DNA of 64,000 bases from Actinomyces sp. HPA0247 (GCA_000411415.1 KE150450.1:107055-171054); one strand, 5' to 3'. Numbered from the stretch's first letter, positions 1-8,109 are shown. Translations and numbers: made by a program. The notes: generated by a model not told the origin, from the letters alone.

Positions 1-1837
1 TGCCACCGGGGGCCGCGATCTCCGGCTTGAGCTTGAGATCGGGCGTGACACCCCACGAGGTGAAGTCGGAGACCGACGGGTTGGTCGAGGCGAGCTTCAG
101 GCCCGCGTGCGGATTGGAGATCGTGATGGAGCCGGACTCGCTGGCCTTGATGGCCTCGATGAGCGCGTCCTTCTCCTTCTTCGTGATGGTCACGGTCGGC
201 ATCGTGTGGGTGGTTTCAATGGTCGCCACGTAGGGGTTTTCGACCACCTCGGAGTCGCCGATGATGAGGGCGGCGGGCTTGGAGGTCAGCTGGGTGAGTC
301 CCTTGACCTTGGCCTCGTGGGTCATGTCCGCGCCCGTCGCACTGTCGGAGCCGCCGCGGTCTTCGAGGACGATGACCTTCGACAGGTCGCCGGGGTGCTC
401 GGCGACGAGCTTCTCGAGTGCGGCCGCGTCACCGATGCCCGCGTAGACGAGGGTGTAGGTGGCCTCGGGGATGTCGAGGAGGCTCGGCACGACGGCGTCC
501 TTGAGGCCGCGCGACTTGCGGTAGACGACCTGGCGGTCGCCCACCGTCAGGTAGGGCAGGGCGTCCTGGTTGTTGACCGAGGCGACGGCCAGGGTCGAGG
601 CGTAGGACCCGGGCTCGGAGACCGTGCCGGCGTCGGGGTCGGTAGCAAACGGCTTGTTCTTGCCGCTGTAGTTGGAGTATGCGCTGGAGTAGGAGTTACC
701 CGCGGCGGCGTTGACGGTCACGCCGGCGGCAGCGAGGTTCTTGTAGACCTCCGCGTACATGGTTCCGGCCTCGGTGCCCATACCCGCGTCCTCGCCGAGG
801 GAGAGGTTGATCGAGTCGGGCTTAATGACGACCGCGTCGTCAAGGGCCGCCAGGACAGTGTTGTCGGGGATCGATCCATCCTTGTCGGAGGCGACCTTAG
901 CGACGATGATCTGCGCGTGGGGCGCGGTGCCCTGCAGGTCGGCCGCGTTGGCGGCGGCGATCGCAGCGACGTGGGTGCCGTGCGACAGGTCCTTGCTGGA
1001 CTTGGGCAGCACGTCCGCGTCGTTATCCGCGTAGTCGAAGACGAAGGGGATCTTGTTGTTGAGGTAGGCACCGGTCTTGCCGTGCGGCAGCTTGCCGACA
1101 AGGGCCTCGACGTCCCCCTGGCTCAGGCGCACGTCGACGCCATCCATGGAGCCGGAGAACGCCTGGTGGGTGGCCTCGATGCCCGTGTCGATGACCTCGA
1201 CGACCTGATGATCCCCCTTCTGGGTGGTCTGGTTCGCGCGCGTCATCTCCAGGGAGGAGGCGTTTTGCAGGGCGGGATCCACGGCCTCGGAACCCAGCGC
1301 GCCCGCGTCCCCCTCGACGACCATGGGCTTGTGGTGGCGCTCAATGAACGCGGCCTTGACGCCCTCGGTCGCCTTGATGGCGTCCAGGGACGAGGCCGGG
1401 GCTTGGATCGCGAAACCGTCCAGTGCGTGCGTGTAGTCGCGCACATCGGTGATGTCCGCACCGGGGACCACTGCCTCGACCGAGGTTTCGATGCGGTCCT
1501 TGACCGTCTCGTGCTTGGTTGAGGACGACAGGCCGAAGACCCGCTGGTACCACGGGATTCCGACTGAGCCGTCCTCGAGCTGGACGATGATCGTCGTCGG
1601 GGTGTCGTCGGCGGGGACGGTCTCGGGGGTGGCGGTCGGGTTCGGGGCCCCGGCCTCGTCGGCAGCTCCCGACTGCGGGGTGCCGGACTGGGCGTCGACG
1701 GACGAGGCGGGGGCGGGGGTGCCCGACTGGCTTTCCTCGGGGCTGTTGGCCGCGAAAGCCGCCGGGGTGGTCACGGCGGTCATGGCAAGGGTGCCCGCGG
1801 TTAGCAGCACCAATGCCGAGGTTGTGCGATGGGACAT
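1..1837 (-). CDS. Subtilisin-like (S8) secreted serine protease, 3' part outside window
   Basis: The frame is open from an ATG at 1837 to the left edge, so about 612 N-terminal codons are present and the C-terminus is missing. Residues 1-30 form a signal peptide ending in a Pro/Ala-rich stretch, followed by a low-complexity Ser/Pro/Thr linker and an I9-like propeptide (about 80-160). The catalytic Asp is in VVEVIDTGIE (about residue 207) and the catalytic His in DLSHGTHVAAI (about 276). An Asn-containing AAAGNS motif follows, then a PA-domain-like insertion. The last residues visible, PEIAAPGG, normally lie shortly before the GTSMA serine motif, which is therefore just outside the window. The layout resembles lactocepin/C5a-peptidase-type cell-envelope proteases; that is family knowledge. 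Substrate and wall anchoring cannot be judged here. The gene carries three of the ACGAGGCCGGGG-type 12-mers or lies close to them (1390, 1648; next at 3285). Confidence 0.9.
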   Translation of the reverse strand, partial: MSHRTTSALVLLTAGTLAMTAVTTPAAFAANSPEESQSGTPAPASSVDAQSGTPQSGAADEAGAPNPTATPETVPADDTPTTIIVQLEDGSVGIPWYQRVFGLSSSTKHETVKDRIETSVEAVVPGADITDVRDYTHALDGFAIQAPASSLDAIKATEGVKAAFIERHHKPMVVEGDAGALGSEAVDPALQNASSLEMTRANQTTQKGDHQVVEVIDTGIEATHQAFSGSMDGVDVRLSQGDVEALVGKLPHGKTGAYLNNKIPFVFDYADNDADVLPKSSKDLSHGTHVAAIAAANAADLQGTAPHAQIIVAKVASDKDGSIPDNTVLAALDDAVVIKPDSINLSLGEDAGMGTEAGTMYAEVYKNLAAAGVTVNAAAGNSYSSAYSNYSGKNKPFATDPDAGTVSEPGSYASTLAVASVNNQDALPYLTVGDRQVVYRKSRGLKDAVVPSLLDIPEATYTLVYAGIGDAAALEKLVAEHPGDLSKVIVLEDRGGSDSATGADMTHEAKVKGLTQLTSKPAALIIGDSEVVENPYVATIETTHTMPTVTITKKEKDALIEAIKASESGSITISNPHAGLKLASTNPSVSDFTSWGVTPDLKLKPEIAAPGG

Positions 1838-1903
1838 CTATGGCTCACTTGGTTGACAACTGGGTCAGGGCATGGCCGTGGATACGGCATAACCCAGCGT
1901 CTA

Positions 1904-1921
1904 GGGTAGGGTTCCCTACCC
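1904..1921. promoter_or_regulatory. Perfect palindrome GGGTAGGGTTCCCTACCC upstream of the protease
   Basis: An 8-bp perfect inverted repeat with a 2-bp centre lies about 67 bp upstream of the protease start, in an otherwise AT-rich leader (about 1920-2040). Its position and symmetry suggest an operator for a dimeric regulator; no known consensus is recognised. The rest of 1838-2062 holds no gene that I can support. Confidence 0.4.
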
Positions 1922-2062
1922 TTACTGAAAAGCCCCACCCGGTTTTCTTCTCAGCATCCGTCAAGGGCTTTACGTGGACATTTATCCGCCGTAAACTATT
2001 TCTCTTAGTATCACCTTAGTTACAATAGTCGCCCTTAAATCGCGCTGGTCGCGGCAGGAAAC

Positions 2063-2121
2063 GACAAACCCGCCGAGGAGGGTGCGGACGCGGGGTCCGG
2101 ATCCCCTCCTGGCGGGTTGTC
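2063..2121 (-). terminator. Hairpin terminator after the YbjQ-family gene
   Basis: GACAAACCCGCCGAGGAGGG pairs imperfectly with CCCCTCCTGGCGGGTTGTC across a GC-rich loop. It lies about 30 bp past the stop of the minus-strand gene ending at 2151. The arms flank a GGGGTCCGGATCCCC inner palindrome. Confidence 0.6.
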
Positions 2122-2150
2122 AGTTGCGCGTGCTGCGGCGCGTGATGAGA

Positions 2151-2468
2151 TCAGAGGATGACGGCAGTGCCCGTCGCGATGGCGGCAAGCATGCCGTTGT
2201 CGGTGCCGGCCGTAAAGTAGTCGACCTTGACGCCGACGACCGCGTTCGCGCCCATGGACTGCGCGCGTGCACACATTTCGTTGACGGCGGTCGCGGAGGC
2301 GTTGCCGATCTCTTCCTCGTACTGGGAGGCGCGGCCACCGAACACGTTGGACAGGCTCGCGCCGAAGTCCTTGAAAACGTTCACACCGGCGATGGTCTCG
2401 CCCGACACCATGCCGATGTAGCGCTTAATCGGTACACCCTCAACGGTCGGGGTCGTCACAACAAGCAT
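2151..2468 (-). CDS. YbjQ/UPF0145 family heavy-metal-binding-domain-like protein
   Basis: A 105-residue protein that fills the whole family length. The fold-typical segments are visible: an N-terminal strand reading LVVTTPTVEG, a central stretch running from IGMVSGETIAG through NVFKDFGASLSNVFGG, and a C-terminal half with MGANAVVGVKVDY. The family is widespread and forms pentamers in solved structures; its function is not established, and the heavy-metal label comes from fold similarity only. There are two consecutive ATGs. AAGGAG is 3 nt from the first (2471) and 6 nt from the second (2468), so I prefer 2468. It is monocistronic, with a hairpin after it. Confidence 0.85.
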   Translation of the reverse strand: MLVVTTPTVEGVPIKRYIGMVSGETIAGVNVFKDFGASLSNVFGGRASQYEEEIGNASATAVNEMCARAQSMGANAVVGVKVDYFTAGTDNGMLAAIATGTAVIL

Positions 2469-2683
2469 CATTCACTCCTTCATGCGGGGGTAACGGATCA
2501 ACATTACCCGCCATCCCGCGCGGAGGCTAGTAGGTCCGCTCGCGCACGAACCCAGGGCGCCTGATGCCCCGCTCGTATCGGGACCTGAAACCCAATCGGT
2601 CAGACACGGCGGTGCTAGCATCCGAATGTCATCCACGTTCGCGGGCGCAGCGGTGCGCCCCACAGCTCATTCGGAGCGCCGAC

Positions 2684-3178
2684 ATGAAAATGCACGTCTA
2701 CGGTCCTGGCGGGCGGGACTGCCCCACCGTCCTCATCATTCACCCGATGCTGTCCTCGGCCTCGAGCATGAAGGCTGCGCTCTGCGACCACATGGGTCCC
2801 GGGCTGCGTTTCCTCGTTCCGGACTTGTCCGCTCACGGGGACGAGGCCTCGACCCCCTACGTGTCAGCTGCGGCCGAGGCGGCGGCTCACGCGATGGTCG
2901 CCAGTTTCTCCGCGATGAGTGAGGAGAGCATCCGCGCGATCGTGCGCGACTGCTCGCATGTCAGCCTGCCGCCCCTCTCCCCTGCCATTCAGCGGCACTG
3001 CACCTTCGCGTACGGGCAGAAAGACTCGGACCTGCGGCTCGCGCGGCGCGTGATCCCACGCCTCTACCCGGAGACCGAGCTACGCGTCTGGCCCGGCTGG
3101 GGACACTGCGAGCGCATGAGCCGCGACGCGCGAGCCTACGGGGCAATGCTGCGCGACCTCGTCACGGAGGGGCGTTAG
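2684..3178 (+). CDS. Alpha/beta-hydrolase-fold protein, apparently lacking the nucleophile region
   Basis: A 164-residue protein from an ATG preceded by CGGAG; an upstream in-frame ATG at 2564 has no ribosome site. The N-terminal part looks like a lipase/esterase-type hydrolase: VLIIHPMLSSASSMK is the oxyanion-hole loop, followed by FLVPDLSAHGD. The C-terminal part carries FAYGQKDSDL, with a candidate catalytic Asp, and WPGWGHCER, with the catalytic His. The segment that should hold the GxSxGG nucleophile elbow and the lid is absent. The sequence passes directly from SAAAEAAA to HAMVASF, as though roughly 70-90 codons had been removed in frame; family members are usually about 240-260 residues. 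It may be an inactive remnant. Convergent with the methyltransferase, 4-nt overlap of stops. Confidence 0.6.
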   Translation: MKMHVYGPGGRDCPTVLIIHPMLSSASSMKAALCDHMGPGLRFLVPDLSAHGDEASTPYVSAAAEAAAHAMVASFSAMSEESIRAIVRDCSHVSLPPLSPAIQRHCTFAYGQKDSDLRLARRVIPRLYPETELRVWPGWGHCERMSRDARAYGAMLRDLVTEGR

Positions 3179-3786
3179 CCCTCCTGCTTCCGGTTGGGAA
3201 AGACGGCGATTGCGCAGGGGATGCGTCCTCGCACGAGGCGGAAGCGGGCCTCGTCGTAGCCCATCCCCTCGACGAACGCCTGGTACGAGGCCGGGGTGAA
3301 GTGCTCCTGAAAGCGCACCCCCAGGCGGGACAACAGCCGCGGAATGGGGTTGTTCGCACCATCTGCGAGGCTCACGTAGGTGGGGACGATGATCGTGCCG
3401 CCCGGCTTCACGACTCGAGCAAGTTCTCGTAAGGCTTGCGCAGGGTCAGGCAACAGGTGGATGACATTGCCCGCGACGGCCACATCGAAGGAATCGGCGG
3501 CGTAGGACAGGGCCGTAATGTCGGCTTGCTCGACGGTGACGTTCGAGTGTGTCGTGAGCTTCTTACGGGCTTGCGAGAGCATGCCCTCGGAGTAGTCCGT
3601 GGCGACCAGATGGGCGCAGACCGGGGCAATGGCGGCGCTGATCGCGCCGGTGCCACACGCGCATTCGAGGACACGATCGTCGGGGCGGATCATGCGCGCG
3701 ACCGCCTCGCCCGTGCCGTCATAAGCAGCTCGGTTGAAGGTGTTTTCGAAGAAGTCGTAGAGCGGGGCAACCCGATCCCAGAACAA
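3175..3786 (-). CDS. Class I SAM-dependent methyltransferase
   Basis: A 203-residue protein of UbiE/Methyltransf_11 type. VLECACGTGAISAAI is SAM motif I, LVATDYSEGML the acidic motif II loop, FDVAVAGNVIHLLPDP motif IV and VVKPGGTIIVPTY motif VI. The substrate is unknown. I chose the TTG at 3786 because GGAGG lies 9 nt upstream and because the truncated paralogue at 5159 starts with ATG at the equivalent place (AGCATTGTTCTGGGAT here, AGCATGCTGTGGGAT there). A one-base insertion may have turned the original ATG into TTG. The frame remains open upstream to an ATG at 3921, but that part aligns with non-coding DNA of the paralogue. The 19-bp-period inverted array lies about 140 bp upstream. Confidence 0.8.
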   Translation of the reverse strand: MFWDRVAPLYDFFENTFNRAAYDGTGEAVARMIRPDDRVLECACGTGAISAAIAPVCAHLVATDYSEGMLSQARKKLTTHSNVTVEQADITALSYAADSFDVAVAGNVIHLLPDPAQALRELARVVKPGGTIIVPTYVSLADGANNPIPRLLSRLGVRFQEHFTPASYQAFVEGMGYDEARFRLVRGRIPCAIAVFPNRKQEG

Positions 3787-3922
3787 TGCTAAACACCTCC
3801 GTATTCCCATGCATCGCACGAGGCCGACGCTGCTTCGCGCTGCTGGACATGATACGCCCGCGTGGGAGATGCCGGGGCGGAAAGGGGTTCTGTGCACAGG
3901 AACAGAACCACGAAGGCGCACG

Positions 3923-4021
3923 CGGACAGGTTATGCGGATACGAATAGGTTATTCACTTGCGGATAGGTTAATAAGCTATCCGCATCGTCATAACCTATC
4001 CGCATGTTCGTAACCTATCCG
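3923..4021. repeat. Inverted array A of CGGATAGGTTA units, 19-bp period
   Basis: Three forward units begin at 3923 (CGGACAGGTTA), 3942 (CGAATAGGTTA) and 3961 (CGGATAGGTTA). Three reverse-complement units begin at 3973 (TAAGCTATCCG), 3992 and 4011 (TAACCTATCCG). Steps are exactly 19 bp in each arm and the symmetry centre is base 3972. The 8-bp spacers vary but often end in ATG next to the unit. The array lies upstream of the methyltransferase and downstream of the NADAR gene. The remaining intergenic DNA (3787-3922, 4022-4098) shows no gene. Confidence 0.9.
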
Positions 4022-4098
4022 CGTAGGCGATTACGGCGCCCCGATCCCAGATGAGATTATTCTTCCACCCTCGAACAAAGTGACAGGACAACAAAAAC

Positions 4099-4743
4099 CT
4101 ATTGATACCCGAGTTCCAGAAACGCTCGAGGCGACTGCAAGGCATCTGTCAGAAGCCCCGCCCGGGCAAGACCGACCACTTTAGCCACAGTCCTTGCCTG
4201 ACAGTTAATCGACCGCTCCGGATTATGCTCAATATCGGTGAATGCATCGAACGTCATAACCTGCTCAACGATCTTTTCATCACGACAGAGCGCAGACGCA
4301 TACAACCAGTCGTAAAAATATGTCTTCGGCTCTAGCGGGAATTCATCTGAAAAATACTTGAATCCAACAAGCTCTCCACTATTCCTCAATCGCCGATCTG
4401 TTTTTGCTGCACGACTCGAGGCGTTGAGAAGATCAACAAACGGACCCCCATGCCGAAATACTTTTGAAGCCTGGAAAGCACATTCAACACTGTAACTTCC
4501 GCGACCTGGATCCTCAATCATCAAATTGAACGCGCTTAACTGAACTCCAATGTCCCTTTTACTCCTGGACGACACCTCCAGAACGCGCGACGAAGGAAAC
4601 CTATCCACATACGACGCATGCAAACTTGCAACCGAACGCTGCTTCTGTCCAATAGAAGATCCGGGAAAATACTCAAAATCCAGAGACAGTTCCGAAACAT
4701 ACGGTTTGTCAGAGTCAGGTACAAAGACAGGCCTACGAGCCAT
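4099..4743 (-). CDS. NADAR-domain protein, DarT1-antitoxin-like (orphan)
   Basis: 214 residues, matching the DarT1-associated NADAR antitoxin family as I know it. It has an N-terminal extension (RPVFVPDSDKPYV, FEYFPGSSIGQKQRSV), then LEVSSRSKRDIGVQLSAFNL and the NADAR signature SVECAFQASKVF. After these come GGPFVDLLN, EPKTYFYDWLYASAL and FDAFTDIEHNPERSINCQAR. Family members remove ADP-ribose placed on guanosine in DNA by DarT1 toxins and are usually encoded next to the toxin. No DarT (DUF4433-like) frame exists on either side here. The gene is visibly AT-richer than its neighbours and lies between two copies of one methyltransferase/array block, which suggests horizontal acquisition. AAAGGGG lies about 9 nt before the ATG. 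Function as antitoxin or anti-phage-toxin defence is inferred. Confidence 0.8.
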   Translation of the reverse strand: MARRPVFVPDSDKPYVSELSLDFEYFPGSSIGQKQRSVASLHASYVDRFPSSRVLEVSSRSKRDIGVQLSAFNLMIEDPGRGSYSVECAFQASKVFRHGGPFVDLLNASSRAAKTDRRLRNSGELVGFKYFSDEFPLEPKTYFYDWLYASALCRDEKIVEQVMTFDAFTDIEHNPERSINCQARTVAKVVGLARAGLLTDALQSPRAFLELGYQ

Positions 4744-4937
4744 GATGAGCCCCTTTCTCGCTCAACACAGTATCCCAACGATCAAGGAAAGCAAAAACAC
4801 TCAAACTCATTAAAATTTTCACTTCCATTGACCACAAATACTTTCACACTTATTCAGACTGCGCAACCTTGCGCTCCTGTTACGAATGTGTGCCTCACAA
4901 ACAAGTCACTTCGTTCCTCTGTGTACCCATCCAGGTA

Positions 4938-5159
4938 TCAGACTCTCAATTTGTTCTCACGCGCATTCGCGATAGCTCGGCGCGCGAGTCCGAGGTGCGC
5001 ACAGACCGGAACGATGTCGGCGCTGATCGCGCCGGTGCCGCACGCACCTTCGTGGACGCAGTCATCGCGTGCGACCGCCTCGCCCGTACCGTCGTAGGCG
5101 GCTCGGTTGAACGCGTTGTCGAAGAAGTCATCGAGAGGGGCGCTCCAATCCCACAGCAT
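4938..5159 (-). pseudogene. Truncated second copy of the SAM methyltransferase
   Basis: From an ATG at 5159, with a good GGAGG upstream, the product reads MLWDWSAPLDDFFDNAFNRA and then AYDGTGEAVAR. This is nearly the N-terminus of the intact methyltransferase at 3175-3786. A few codons are missing before the SAM motif (GACGTGAISADI), homology stops after PVCAHLG, and an unrelated tail of about 16 codons reaches a stop at 4938. Everything after motif I is absent, so it cannot bind SAM normally. The DNA 5' of its start is also homologous to that of the intact copy, up to and including the inverted array. The block 3784-4021 is therefore duplicated at 5157-5391, and the NADAR gene occupies the place of the lost 3' half. 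The stretch 4744-4937 holds no gene that I recognise. Confidence 0.8.
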
Positions 5160-5292
5160 GCTCAGCACCTCCGTGTGCTTGTGCGTGACGCGAGCCTTAG
5201 GCCGTCGCGATACCGGGAATGCTACGCCCGAGAAGGCGGGGCCGGGACGAAACGGGCTTCTAGGCGCGGGGACAAATCCGCTAGGACACACG

Positions 5293-5391
5293 CGGATAGG
5301 TTGTGCAGATCCGGATAGGTTATTCGCATGCGGATAGGTTAATAAGCTATCCGCATCGTCATAACCTATCCGCATGTTCGTCACCTATCCG
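5293..5391. repeat. Inverted array B of CGGATAGGTTA units, 19-bp period
   Basis: Forward units begin at 5293 (CGGATAGGTTG), 5312 and 5331. Reverse units begin at 5343 (TAAGCTATCCG), 5362 and 5381 (TCACCTATCCG). Period is 19 bp and the centre is base 5342. The inner half is nearly identical to array A (including the odd AAGC variant), while the outer units and spacers have drifted. It lies upstream of the truncated methyltransferase copy. Confidence 0.9.
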
Positions 5392-5432
5392 CGTAGTCGC
5401 GTGCAGCGCGCGGAGCGGCCTCGTGCGCGCGA

Positions 5433-5798
5433 TTATGCCCGCTGCACGCGGCGCGTATGAATGAAGGCACCGACGCCGTGGGCGACGAAGCCGAGCAGAC
5501 TATAGCCGACCCCGTAGATGAGGGCGCTGTCGTTGAAGAACAGGTACATCGGCGCGAGGAAACACACGAAAGGCGCGAGCAGCCACAGGAGGCTGAACCC
5601 CTCCTTGGCTCCGTCCCAAGCGCCAAACCCCATCGCTAGGAGTGGATTGATCGCGAGCAGGATCAGGAACGCGAGGCTCTTCACGATCTCCATCGAGTCC
5701 GAGACGCGCGAGACGCCAAACCACGCTGCGGGTACCAGCAGGTAGATGCCGAACAGCACGGCGATACGAATCCACGTTGATTTTGTCGCCCACCTCAT
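5433..5798 (-). CDS. Small multi-pass membrane protein, unknown
   Basis: 121 residues with about four hydrophobic helices: IAVLFGIYLLVPAAWFGV, SLAFLILLAINPLLAMGFG, SLLWLLAPFVCFLAPMYLFF and YGVGYSLLGFVAHGVGAF. The C-terminus is basic (IHTRRVQRA), placing it in the cytoplasm by the positive-inside rule. The start at 5798 has only a weak ribosome site (TTGAGCC). I do not recognise a family. It may belong with the duplicated accessory block beside it. Confidence 0.6.
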   Translation of the reverse strand: MRWATKSTWIRIAVLFGIYLLVPAAWFGVSRVSDSMEIVKSLAFLILLAINPLLAMGFGAWDGAKEGFSLLWLLAPFVCFLAPMYLFFNDSALIYGVGYSLLGFVAHGVGAFIHTRRVQRA

Positions 5799-5921
5799 GG
5801 CTCAATCATATCCGCGTTCTGCGAGGAATAATCCGTTTTGACACATCAATCATGTATGCCTTGAGAAAGGCGCACGACATCGAACGTCGCGGCGCACACG
5901 AGGCCGCCACAGGGCCACAGG

Positions 5922-6101
5922 CTAGCTGCAGAAACTACCGAAGAAACCGCTCTTTTTCTCAGCGAGGGCGTACTCCTCGTCGGTATGGTTCTTATCGCAC
6001 CACTGATCCGGGGGAACCTCTTCCTTCACCGAGTCGATGTGCTTGCCGCAGCCCTTCCAGGTGATCTTTCCGCATACCTCGCAGGTAGTGGGTCGACACA
6101 T
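5922..6101 (-). CDS. Small Cys-rich zinc-ribbon-like protein
   Basis: 59 residues from an ATG preceded by GAAGGAG 7 nt upstream. The N-terminus CRPTTCEVCGKITWKGCGKH has five Cys and a His in two CxxC-like knuckles, suggesting one zinc site. It is followed by VPPDQWCDKNHTDEEY and a short C-terminus KKSGFFGSFCS. Proteins of this size and pattern are scattered through Actinobacteria as conserved hypotheticals; I know of no assigned function. Transcribed alone. The tail end of the sequence is variable in such proteins. Confidence 0.75.
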   Translation of the reverse strand: MCRPTTCEVCGKITWKGCGKHIDSVKEEVPPDQWCDKNHTDEEYALAEKKSGFFGSFCS

Positions 6102-6315
6102 GATTGTCTCCTTCGTTGTCGCGCCTCGAGCCCCTCGTTGGACCCGGTGCATGGTGTTGCGAGCTTGCGCTCTCAGGCTGGTTGCACCATCGCATGAGGC
6201 CAGTCGGAGGACCGAGTGCTCGGGTTTGTTGATCGGGACGCTCCCGGTTGTGACTAGAGATTCTACTGCTTCGATCTCCGACGCGGGGTCGTTTGCGAGG
6301 CAGGAATCCTCATGC

Positions 6316-7992
6316 TTATTCCTTCCCGGTGACCAGCACGGCCTCGGCCTTCTCTCCGAGCCATGCCCGCAGCGTCTGGATGCCGCCCGACGCCATGGTG
6401 ACGTTGAAGCCCGCCGCGCGCACGATGCGGTAGCCGATCCAGGAGCGCACGCCCGCGGCGCACATCACGACGAAGGGCTGGTCGCCGACGCTCTCGTCGA
6501 CCCAGGCCTGAACCTCATCGAGGCGGTCGCGCAGCTGCGTGTGCGGGATGTTGAGGGAGTTCGGCATGTGCCCCGCCGCGTACTCCCCCACCGTGCGCAC
6601 GTCCAGAACCGGTATCTCTTCGATGAGGGCCTCCGGGCCGGTAAGGACAAGCTGGCCAGTCAGGACATTGTGGGCGACCATGCCGGTCTGATTGACGGGG
6701 TCCTTGGCCTGGCCGTAGGGCGGCGCGTAGGCGAGGTCCAGGTCGATCAGGTCCGTCGCCTTCAGGCCCGCTCGCATGGCGGTCGCGATGACGTCGATGC
6801 GGCGGTCCACGCCGTCGGCGCCCACGGCTTGCGCGCCGAGAATCTGTCCGTCGGTGCCCACATGCATGAGGATGTGCACGGGTTTGGCACCGGGGAAATA
6901 GCCCGCGTGCTGGTTGGCGTGCGTATGCACCGTGAAGTACTCCGTGCGCGAGGCGTCCAGGGTCTCGCGGTTGGCGCCAGTCATGGCGACGGTCAGGCTC
7001 CCGATCCGGACGATCGCCGTGCCCTGGGGGCGCGGGATGGGGCGCGCGGTGGCCTCGCCGTGCTGCGCGTCAGCGATCGCGTCGGCGACGAGGCGTCCCC
7101 CGCGGTTCGCGGGTCCGGCCAGGGCGACGGGGCGTTCGTGGTCGCGACTGATCGTGCCGTCACCGACCGCGTAGACGTCGCTTGCACTCGTACGCCCATG
7201 CTCATCAACGAGGATGTAGCCGCGGCTGGTCTCGATGCCCGCGGCCTCGGCAAAGGCGGTGTCGGGGCGGACGCCGGTCGACAGGACGATGACGTCGGCG
7301 TCCAGCACGGTGCCGTCGGAGAGTGTCACGGAGTCGTAGTCGTCGCCGCGGGTGATGGACTGGGCGGCGACGCCGGCGTGAACGTACACGCCGAGGGCGC
7401 GCAGCTCCTGCGTGACCAGCGTGGCCATCTCGACTTCGAGGGGCGGCAGGACGTGTTCGGCGAACTCGACGAGGTGGGTCTCGAAGCCTCGCTGTGCGAG
7501 GGCTTCGGTGGCCTCGATGCCGATGAAACCGGCGCCGAGGACGACCGCTCGCATGCCCGAGGCCTCGCGCAGGGCGAGGGCGTCGTCGACCGTGCGCAGG
7601 GTGTGCACGCGCGGGGAGTCGAGGCCGTCGATCGGGGGCCTGCTTGCGAGGGCTCCCGGGGAGAGGATGAGGTAGTCGTAGGTGAGCTCGTAGGTGTCGC
7701 CCGTCTCCGTGTTGGTGACCTGGACGCTGTGGGCTCCGGGGTCGATCGCGGTGGCCTCGGAGTTGATGCGCACGTCGAGGTTGAGGGCAGCCTTGAGTGA
7801 TTGCGGGGTGTGGAGGAGGAGTTTGGCGGGGTCTTCGATCTCGCCGCCGACGTAGTACGGGAGCCCGCAGTTCGCGAAGGACACGTATTTGCTGCGCTCC
7901 AGCACGATGATCTCGGCGCCCTCGTCGCGCCTGCGCAGGCGCGCTGCCGCGCTCATGCCACCGGCGACTCCTCCGACGACTACTACTCGCAT
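6316..7992 (-). CDS. CoA-disulfide reductase / NADH oxidase-type flavoprotein fused to rhodanese
   Basis: 558 residues. The N-terminal FAD/NAD(P) module starts VVVVGGVAGGMSAAARLRRR and carries the single redox Cys42 in SFANCGLPYYVGG, typical of CoA-disulfide reductases and NADH oxidases. A second nucleotide site (AVVLGAGFIGIE) and the FAD-binding DVYAVGDG follow, then the dimerisation domain. The C-terminal rhodanese domain (about 450-558) has its active Cys511 in VVMCAAGVRS. Such CoADR-RHD fusions reduce CoA-disulfide or persulfides with NAD(P)H in other bacteria, so a role in thiol or sulfane-sulfur homeostasis is likely. An upstream in-frame ATG at 8082 has no ribosome site and would add 30 low-quality residues. 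I prefer 7992, although its AAAGTGAG site is also weak. Transcribed alone. Confidence 0.88.
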   Translation of the reverse strand: MRVVVVGGVAGGMSAAARLRRRDEGAEIIVLERSKYVSFANCGLPYYVGGEIEDPAKLLLHTPQSLKAALNLDVRINSEATAIDPGAHSVQVTNTETGDTYELTYDYLILSPGALASRPPIDGLDSPRVHTLRTVDDALALREASGMRAVVLGAGFIGIEATEALAQRGFETHLVEFAEHVLPPLEVEMATLVTQELRALGVYVHAGVAAQSITRGDDYDSVTLSDGTVLDADVIVLSTGVRPDTAFAEAAGIETSRGYILVDEHGRTSASDVYAVGDGTISRDHERPVALAGPANRGGRLVADAIADAQHGEATARPIPRPQGTAIVRIGSLTVAMTGANRETLDASRTEYFTVHTHANQHAGYFPGAKPVHILMHVGTDGQILGAQAVGADGVDRRIDVIATAMRAGLKATDLIDLDLAYAPPYGQAKDPVNQTGMVAHNVLTGQLVLTGPEALIEEIPVLDVRTVGEYAAGHMPNSLNIPHTQLRDRLDEVQAWVDESVGDQPFVVMCAAGVRSWIGYRIVRAAGFNVTMASGGIQTLRAWLGEKAEAVLVTGKE

Positions 7993-8109
7993 GTGCGGCT
8001 CACTTTCTGGCTTGAGGACGGGTCTTCTTTGACTGTTTCGATGATACCCGCTGGAGAATCTGAAAACGCGAGGTCTCGGCAAGCTCTTCTACCGCTTCCA
8101 GGCACAGAA

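Noticed and set aside
3923-4021. Arrays as DnaA-box clusters or parS sites
   Set aside because: The unit does not match TTATCCACA or the parS palindrome, and no dnaA, parA/B or replication gene is nearby.
4596-4608. AACCTATCCAC inside the NADAR gene as another array unit
   Set aside because: It is a single copy inside coding sequence with no neighbour at 19 bp.
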